Source: Candidatus Aminicenantota bacterium (lineage in GTDB: Bacteria > Acidobacteriota > Aminicenantia > Aminicenantales > UBA8522). Taken from it: a stretch of DNA of 10,744 bases. The notes below the pieces were generated by a model. It was not told the DNA's origin, ran no database searches, and worked only from the letters and a program-made list of their open reading frames with translations. The stretch spans positions 1 through 10,744 of the forward strand of contig DQHV01000372.1 in the NCBI GenBank assembly GCA_003524335.1, read 5' to 3'. The translations under genes were made by a program, and so were the position numbers. Shown piece after piece: positions 6,948 through 10,744 of the stretch (the first letter of the stretch is position 1; each line of letters begins with the position of its first letter).

Positions 6948-6976
6948 ATTCTAGCGAATCCTCCGCCCCGATGCAA
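6948..6976 (-). promoter_or_regulatory. Sigma-70-type promoter of the rubrerythrin gene
   Basis: On the minus strand TTGCAT (6976-6971), a 17-bp spacer, then TAGAAT (6953-6948). Predicted start is near 6941, giving a leader of about 60 bases. No PerR- or OxyR-like palindrome overlapping it is obvious. Confidence 0.5.
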
Positions 6977-7057
6977 ATAAAAGGCTCAGGGCATGGGATT
7001 CGTCAGCCCGCTCAGTCGTCCACAGGCCTTTTCCCGAAACGCCGACCGTATTCAGGT

Positions 7058-7079
7058 CCCTCCTGATTGCTCAGGAGGG
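7058..7079. repeat. Perfect 9-bp-stem hairpin, probable dispersed intergenic repeat
   Basis: CCCTCCTGA - TTGC - TCAGGAGGG forms a 9-bp perfect stem with a 4-base loop, extendable by a T.G wobble. It is followed on the plus strand by a G-rich tail (GTAGGGGTGGTTAA, to about 7093). There is no T-run on either strand, so it is not a standard intrinsic terminator. The combination of a CCTCCT/AGGAGG hairpin with a GGGGTAGGGGTGGTT tail resembles intergenic repeats I recall from many bacterial genomes. That is memory and was not searched. Confidence 0.55.
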
Positions 7080-7202
7080 GTAGGGGTGGTTAATGCCATT
7101 CAAGCAGAGTCTTGGGGGCGTTTCGGATCGGGTTCCTCACCCATACCCTTCGCCTTGGCAAATAGAAGAGATCTAGGCCTGCTGCGCTGCGGACGCCGCC
7201 TG

Positions 7203-7211
7203 TGCTATAAT
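7203..7211 (+). promoter_or_regulatory. Extended -10 promoter of the PHP metallohydrolase gene
   Basis: TGCTATAAT is a perfect TATAAT (7206-7211) with the TG extension. The -35 region (TGCGCT at 17 bp) is poor, as expected for extended -10 promoters. Predicted start is near 7218, about 50 bases before the ATG. Confidence 0.6.
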
Positions 7212-7269
7212 ACCGCCCTATTCGTTCCGAGTCCGAGCTCGCGGCTTGGCTTTGCCTGGGGAGTCTAGC

Positions 7270-9777
7270 ATGCCAATTAACAAGAAATACATTTTGGCGG
7301 CTCTGGCCGTCGCCTTTTTGACCGGTTCCTATCTCCGCAGCGCTGAGTTCGAGGTCAAGGTCGTGCAGAGCACGGCCGACCTGCCCCCGGGGTTCAGCAC
7401 GCTCGCCCAAGAGGACGATTATCTGCTGAGCGACGGGAAATATCTCGTCTTGCTCGGCGCTTCGCCGCGGCTCGTGGTCACGAGCGGGAACTACCCGCAC
7501 GGCCAAGCCATGGGAAGCGTCCTCGGCCTCGGTCCGGCAGGTGGGGGCGCCTGTGGCGACCTAAACTTTGGAGCCCCGGTCTTCCGAGTCAAAGGCAAGA
7601 CTCATTATGTCACCTATTCCCGGCTCGATCAGGGCCCGGCCGGCGCCGGGGACAAGCCCTTAAGTTTTACGGCCGCCGGAATTTTCAAGGACAACGAAGG
7701 GAGAGCGGCGGACATCCGCACGACGTATCTCTTCCATCCCGGAAAGGGGCAAGTCGAGATCAGCTCGACAATCACCAACACCGGGCGGGCTCCATTCGAG
7801 GACCTGAGCTACAGCCTCTTTTTCGATGCCTACCATCGCTACTATTTCAACCCCTATAATGACGAGAAATTCCCCGGGCTCAATTTCCGGGCCTACCAAA
7901 AGAAGGGGTTTCATCTGGCGCTCATCAACCTGAACCCGGTGGAAAACGAGGAATCCCGCTATCCGGGTACTCTCTCTCCAGGCGAAGAATACGAAGTTCA
8001 CTATATCCTGTTTGTCGACTCCTCAGCCGGCGGTCTGCTGCAAAGTATATATCGGGCCCTCAACGTTCCGGCCGTAAAGGCTTCGGTCGCGTTCAGGGAT
8101 TACGACGGCGATTGGATGGAGCTCATCGTCCGGGAAGCCCTGACTTCTTCAATTTTTTTTCGGGCCATCCTGGGAAAACCCCTCTATCAAGAGCTTCTGC
8201 TGCCGCCCGGCGTCTATCGGCTGCAGGCCAACTTCTTTCCCGCCGTCGTCGAGGAACTGGTGGAAGTCAAGCCGGACGCGGAGAATTCGTTCTCTCTTGA
8301 GTGCCCCCCTCTCGGCGAAGTCATGGTCCGGCTCAAAGACAGCCAAGGGAATCCCGTCCCGGGCAAGGTCAGCTTCCTGGGGATATCCCCGACCAAAAGC
8401 CCCTATTTTGAACCCGACAACCCGATCGAGACCGCAAGGAGCTGGGAAGGATTCAAGAATTCTTGTTTCCCTGGCGAAGACGGGCTCACCGTCCGGCTTC
8501 CCGTGGGGACCTATCTGGCGGCCGCTTCCCGCGGTCCCGAATATTCGGTGGACCACCGGGTGATCGAGGTGCTTAAGGAAGAGAACCCCGAGTTGGTCCT
8601 GGTCATCGCTCGAGTCGTCGAGACGCCGGGCCTCGTTGCGTTCGACCCCCATATGCACACCAACAAATCCGATGGGCAACCCTCTATCTCTGAGCGGATT
8701 AGGTCCGTCGTGGCTGAGGGTATCGAGGTCCTGGCCGCCACCGACCACAACTTCATCACCGATTATTTGCCCATTCTGAAAAACCTGGGGCTCGACAAGG
8801 AGCTGACTGTGATCCCGGGAAGCGAAGTCACCACCCCCGATGTCATCCATTACAACACCTATCCTATGGAGCTGCGGCCGGGCGAACTCGGCAATGGAGC
8901 CATCAACGCGGCCGCCGAAAAGGCCTCTCCCCTCTTTAATGCCAGCCGCCGCCAGAATCCCGGCGCGGTCCTTCAAGTGAACCATCCGCGGGCCGGAGAC
9001 CTGGGCTATTTCAACAACCTTAACCTCGACTTAGAATCGGCCGCGACCGCCCTGGCCGATTTGGACCTGAGCTTTGACCTCCTGGAAGTCGTCAACGGTC
9101 CCTACTTCTACTCCTCCAATCGAGCCGCCATCGAGGACTGGTTCCACCTCCTCAACAGGGGCTACCTCTTCCCGATCGTCGGTTCATCTGACTCTCACGG
9201 CATCGACCGCGAGGAGCCCGGCTACTCGCGGACTTACGTCTCTCTTCCGGATGAAAAGGGAAAGCCGCTCGACCAGGCGGCATTTATCGACGCTCTTAAA
9301 AAGGGCCGCTCCTTCGTCACAAACGGACCCTTGATCGACCTAAAAATCAACTCGCGGCATGCCCCGGGCGACCTCGTTCAGGCCAAGGAAGGAGAGGTCT
9401 CAATCTCCCTCCGTGTCTGGGGCGCTCCCTGGGTAAACGTAGACGAGGTACGGCTGGTCTTCAGCGGCGAAAGGCGGATCGTCTTTCCTGTTCGGGCCGA
9501 GGAAGGCTCCATCGACAAGTTCGCCCAAGAGATCGGTGTTACCTTGACGAGGGACACTTATGTCTGTGTCGAGGCGATGGGAGGGAAGACGCTTTTCCCG
9601 GTCCTCCAGAGCCCGTCTGAAACCGGGTTGGCCGAGGACGGCACTCTTCCCTACGCTCTGACCAACCCCGTGTTTGTGGACGTGGACGGAAACGGCCGGT
9701 TTGACCCCCTCCTCCCCGAGAAAGTCCTTCCGAAGGCCGACTCCGGCGGTCCGAACAAAAAAGTTTCCAGGTATTGA
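7270..9777 (+). CDS. Secreted CehA/McbA-type PHP-domain metallohydrolase with large N-terminal region
   Basis: The product is 835 aa. Residues 1-25 form a signal peptide (basic NKK, then ILAALAVAFLTG; possible cleavage after RSA). About 28-260 is a beta-rich region with EISSTITNTGRAPFEDLSYS, like mutarotase-type or other beta-sandwich folds. About 345-455 looks like an Ig/carboxypeptidase-regulatory-like domain (GEVMVRLKDSQGNPVPGKV, then GTYLAAASRG). From about 455 a PHP phosphoesterase-like domain of the CehA/McbA family follows: His461 and His463 in DPHMHTNKSDG, ATDHN (492-493), Glu519 in GSEVTT, His572 in QVNHPRAGD, Asp641 and His643 in GSSDSHG, then KGRSFVTNGPL. These are the usual metal ligands. 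Named members (CehA, McbA) hydrolyse carbamates, but most relatives are uncharacterised. A DVDGNGRFD calcium-loop-like motif lies at the C-terminus (804-812). ATG 7270 has GGGGAG 6 bases upstream. A TTG at 7246 is in frame but lacks support. Substrate unknown. Confidence 0.9.
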   Translation: MPINKKYILAALAVAFLTGSYLRSAEFEVKVVQSTADLPPGFSTLAQEDDYLLSDGKYLVLLGASPRLVVTSGNYPHGQAMGSVLGLGPAGGGACGDLNFGAPVFRVKGKTHYVTYSRLDQGPAGAGDKPLSFTAAGIFKDNEGRAADIRTTYLFHPGKGQVEISSTITNTGRAPFEDLSYSLFFDAYHRYYFNPYNDEKFPGLNFRAYQKKGFHLALINLNPVENEESRYPGTLSPGEEYEVHYILFVDSSAGGLLQSIYRALNVPAVKASVAFRDYDGDWMELIVREALTSSIFFRAILGKPLYQELLLPPGVYRLQANFFPAVVEELVEVKPDAENSFSLECPPLGEVMVRLKDSQGNPVPGKVSFLGISPTKSPYFEPDNPIETARSWEGFKNSCFPGEDGLTVRLPVGTYLAAASRGPEYSVDHRVIEVLKEENPELVLVIARVVETPGLVAFDPHMHTNKSDGQPSISERIRSVVAEGIEVLAATDHNFITDYLPILKNLGLDKELTVIPGSEVTTPDVIHYNTYPMELRPGELGNGAINAAAEKASPLFNASRRQNPGAVLQVNHPRAGDLGYFNNLNLDLESAATALADLDLSFDLLEVVNGPYFYSSNRAAIEDWFHLLNRGYLFPIVGSSDSHGIDREEPGYSRTYVSLPDEKGKPLDQAAFIDALKKGRSFVTNGPLIDLKINSRHAPGDLVQAKEGEVSISLRVWGAPWVNVDEVRLVFSGERRIVFPVRAEEGSIDKFAQEIGVTLTRDTYVCVEAMGGKTLFPVLQSPSETGLAEDGTLPYALTNPVFVDVDGNGRFDPLLPEKVLPKADSGGPNKKVSRY

Positions 9778-9783
9778 TATAAT
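9775..9783 (+). promoter_or_regulatory. Extended -10 overlapping the PHP stop codon, for the lipid kinase gene
   Basis: TGATATAAT: the TGA stop codon of the upstream gene provides the TG extension and TATAAT (9778-9783) follows. No -35 is evident. Predicted start is near 9790, only about 9 bases before the ATG at 9799. Confidence 0.4.
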
Positions 9784-9798
9784 GCCCTTGATCCGCCC

Positions 9799-10722
9799 AT
9801 GATCGAGACCAGAGAACGCCTCAGGAACGCGGCCTGCATCATCAACCCGGAGGCCGCCCAAAAAAAATGGCTGCGCCGCAAGACGCTGAAGAAAGTCCTC
9901 GCGCAGGAGCTCCCCGGCCAGAAGTTCGATGTCCTGCTCGGAAAAGAGAGCATGATCGCGCTCGTCCGTAAGATCAGCCCGGCTTTCTCCACGATCATCG
10001 CCCTCGGCGGGGACGGGACCATCGCGGACGTCCTCCAGGGAATTCGTGAAGCGGGCAGAGAGAAGGAGGTCCTCCTTGGAATCGTCCCCCTGGGGAGCGG
10101 CAACGCCTTCCGGAAATCGCTGGACATCCCCAAGAACATCCGCCGGGCCGTCCGCGTCATCCAACATGGGGAACCCCGGCAGGTCAGCCTGATGGAGATA
10201 GAGGGCTTCGTCTCCGGCTTCTCCAGCATCGGCGCCACGGCCGAGGCAAGCAACGAAAAACACCGTCGGAAGGTCAAGGGTTTTTGGGGGCATGCCCTGG
10301 CCGGACTTGGACTTTTGTCCCAGCCTTTATGGGAGGTGGAGGCCGAGCTCGAGGACGGCCTCGATGAGAAGGGCATGAGCTTCGAGAGGAAGAGGCTGAA
10401 GCTCAGGATTTTGGACTGTGTCGTGGCCAAGTCCAACTATTTCGGCTACTCCTTCCGGATCGCGCCCCGGGCCAGCCTGGAAGATGAATACCTCGACGTC
10501 ACCTTCTTCGAGATGAGCGCCTGGAAATATGCGCTGTTGCTTCCGCTGACCTATTTCGGGCTTTCCCAGCGCCGGCTGAAGAATTTCAAGGCCAAGAGGC
10601 TCGTGCTCAGGGGGAAAGACCTGCCCGTCCAGTACCACGGCGAATACCTGGGAACGAGAGACCGGGTCGAAGTCAAAGTCATCCCCCAGGCCATCCGAGT
10701 CATCGCGCCGCGGCGGGCATGA
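9799..10722 (+). CDS. Diacylglycerol kinase family lipid kinase (YegS/DgkB/LCB5-like)
   Basis: The product is 307 aa, the usual length. The family phosphorylates diacylglycerol, sphingoid bases or related lipids at the inner face of the membrane. N-terminal nucleotide-binding domain: AACIINPEAA (11-20), ALGGDGTIADVLQGI (68-82, glycine-rich GGDGT) and GIVPLGSGNAFRKSL (94-108, PLGSGN). The C-terminal beta-sandwich domain ends with PVQYHGEYLG (276-285). Most relatives have Asp in the DGE motif there; here it is His280-Gly-Glu, an unusual substitution. The insert between the halves (SNEKHRRKVKGFWGHALAGL) is basic and could contact the membrane. No Shine-Dalgarno precedes ATG 9799, and no alternative start fits the conserved N-terminus. 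It lies 21 bp after the PHP gene in the same frame, so it may be co-transcribed or use its own extended -10. The lipid substrate cannot be told. Confidence 0.92.
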   Translation: MIETRERLRNAACIINPEAAQKKWLRRKTLKKVLAQELPGQKFDVLLGKESMIALVRKISPAFSTIIALGGDGTIADVLQGIREAGREKEVLLGIVPLGSGNAFRKSLDIPKNIRRAVRVIQHGEPRQVSLMEIEGFVSGFSSIGATAEASNEKHRRKVKGFWGHALAGLGLLSQPLWEVEAELEDGLDEKGMSFERKRLKLRILDCVVAKSNYFGYSFRIAPRASLEDEYLDVTFFEMSAWKYALLLPLTYFGLSQRRLKNFKAKRLVLRGKDLPVQYHGEYLGTRDRVEVKVIPQAIRVIAPRRA

Positions 10723-10744
10723 TGATCGCGCCGGAGGCGAAATC
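10719..10744 (+). CDS. Possible start of the next gene (cut by right edge)
   Basis: ATG at 10719 overlaps the lipid kinase stop as ATGA and the frame stays open to the edge (MMIAPEAK...). A second ATG follows at 10722. The overlap style suggests translational coupling, but eight codons cannot show a real gene. The ribosome site (GGCGGG) is weak. Confidence 0.3.

Larger units (their letters stand above)
6881..7269. other. 389-bp divergent intergenic region between rubrerythrin and PHP genes
   Basis: It holds the rubrerythrin promoter at the left, a perfect hairpin with G-rich tail near 7058-7097, and the extended -10 of the PHP gene at 7203-7211. The stretch 7100-7200 shows no recognisable signal. 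Frames crossing it on either strand lack family features or ribosome sites. No tRNA or riboswitch pattern was recognised. Confidence 0.5.

Noticed and set aside
7090..7506. A 138-codon minus-strand frame crossing the divergent intergenic region.
   Set aside because: It is mostly antisense to the start of the PHP gene, has no family features or signal, and has low-complexity Arg/Pro-rich content typical of a shadow frame.
8149..8985. Long minus-strand frame (278 codons) inside the PHP gene.
   Set aside because: It is antisense to conserved PHP motifs and has no recognisable domain. Long antisense frames are common in GC-rich genes.
9775..9801. The PHP gene and the lipid kinase gene are in the same frame, separated by one TGA and seven codons, suggesting readthrough or selenocysteine.
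   Set aside because: A shared frame occurs by chance one time in three. No SECIS-like hairpin is visible just after the TGA, and both proteins look complete on their own.
1..10744. CRISPR array, tRNA, rRNA, phage or toxin-antitoxin genes.
   Set aside because: No regularly spaced repeats, tRNA-like arm patterns, rRNA segments or recognisable phage/toxin proteins were seen on reading both strands.

Overview
The window is about 10.7 kb of GC-rich bacterial DNA, roughly 60 percent GC judged by eye. It holds nine genes with good support, two of them possibly extending past the edges, and one small doubtful reading frame. Signal peptides, a MacB/LolD-type ABC exporter and a stand-alone rubrerythrin suggest a diderm, probably anaerobic or microaerophilic bacterium. 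The style of the secreted proteins (a doubled NTF2-like protein, a CehA/McbA-type PHP protein) recalls Acidobacteriota/Aminicenantia-like lineages. That placement is a guess from memory, not shown by the sequence.

Left part (1-2876): a membrane-anchored protein cut by the left edge and a secreted protein with two NTF2-like domains lie in the same minus-strand direction. A small TPR-like reading frame follows on the plus strand, then a secreted M19 membrane-dipeptidase-family metallopeptidase on the minus strand with all expected zinc ligands.

Middle (2877-6880): a plus-strand GT87-type membrane glycosyltransferase is divergent from the dipeptidase. It converges, with a 2-bp gap, on a two-gene ABC exporter operon (ATPase then MacB-like permease, sharing ATGA). 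Upstream of the ATPase in the same direction is a rubrerythrin-type di-iron protein. The gap between rubrerythrin and ATPase is almost exactly filled by a 152-bp element bounded by perfect 20-bp inverted repeats. Its AT-rich centre carries a plausible promoter. One arm appears to supply the Shine-Dalgarno sequence and the TTG start codon of the ATPase gene. This is the most unusual structure seen here.

Right part (6881-10744): a 389-bp divergent intergenic region holds two promoters and a perfect 9-bp-stem hairpin followed by a G-rich tail, which looks like a dispersed repeat. It leads into a large secreted CehA/McbA-type PHP metallohydrolase, then a diacylglycerol/lipid kinase family protein whose extended -10 overlaps the PHP stop codon. 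A further gene may start at an ATGA overlap at the right edge.

No tRNA, rRNA, CRISPR array, transposase or phage gene was seen. The gene set looks like ordinary chromosome: envelope export, lipid and glycan modification, peptide turnover and oxidative-stress defence. The genes do not form one obvious pathway. The repeats are the accessory component.
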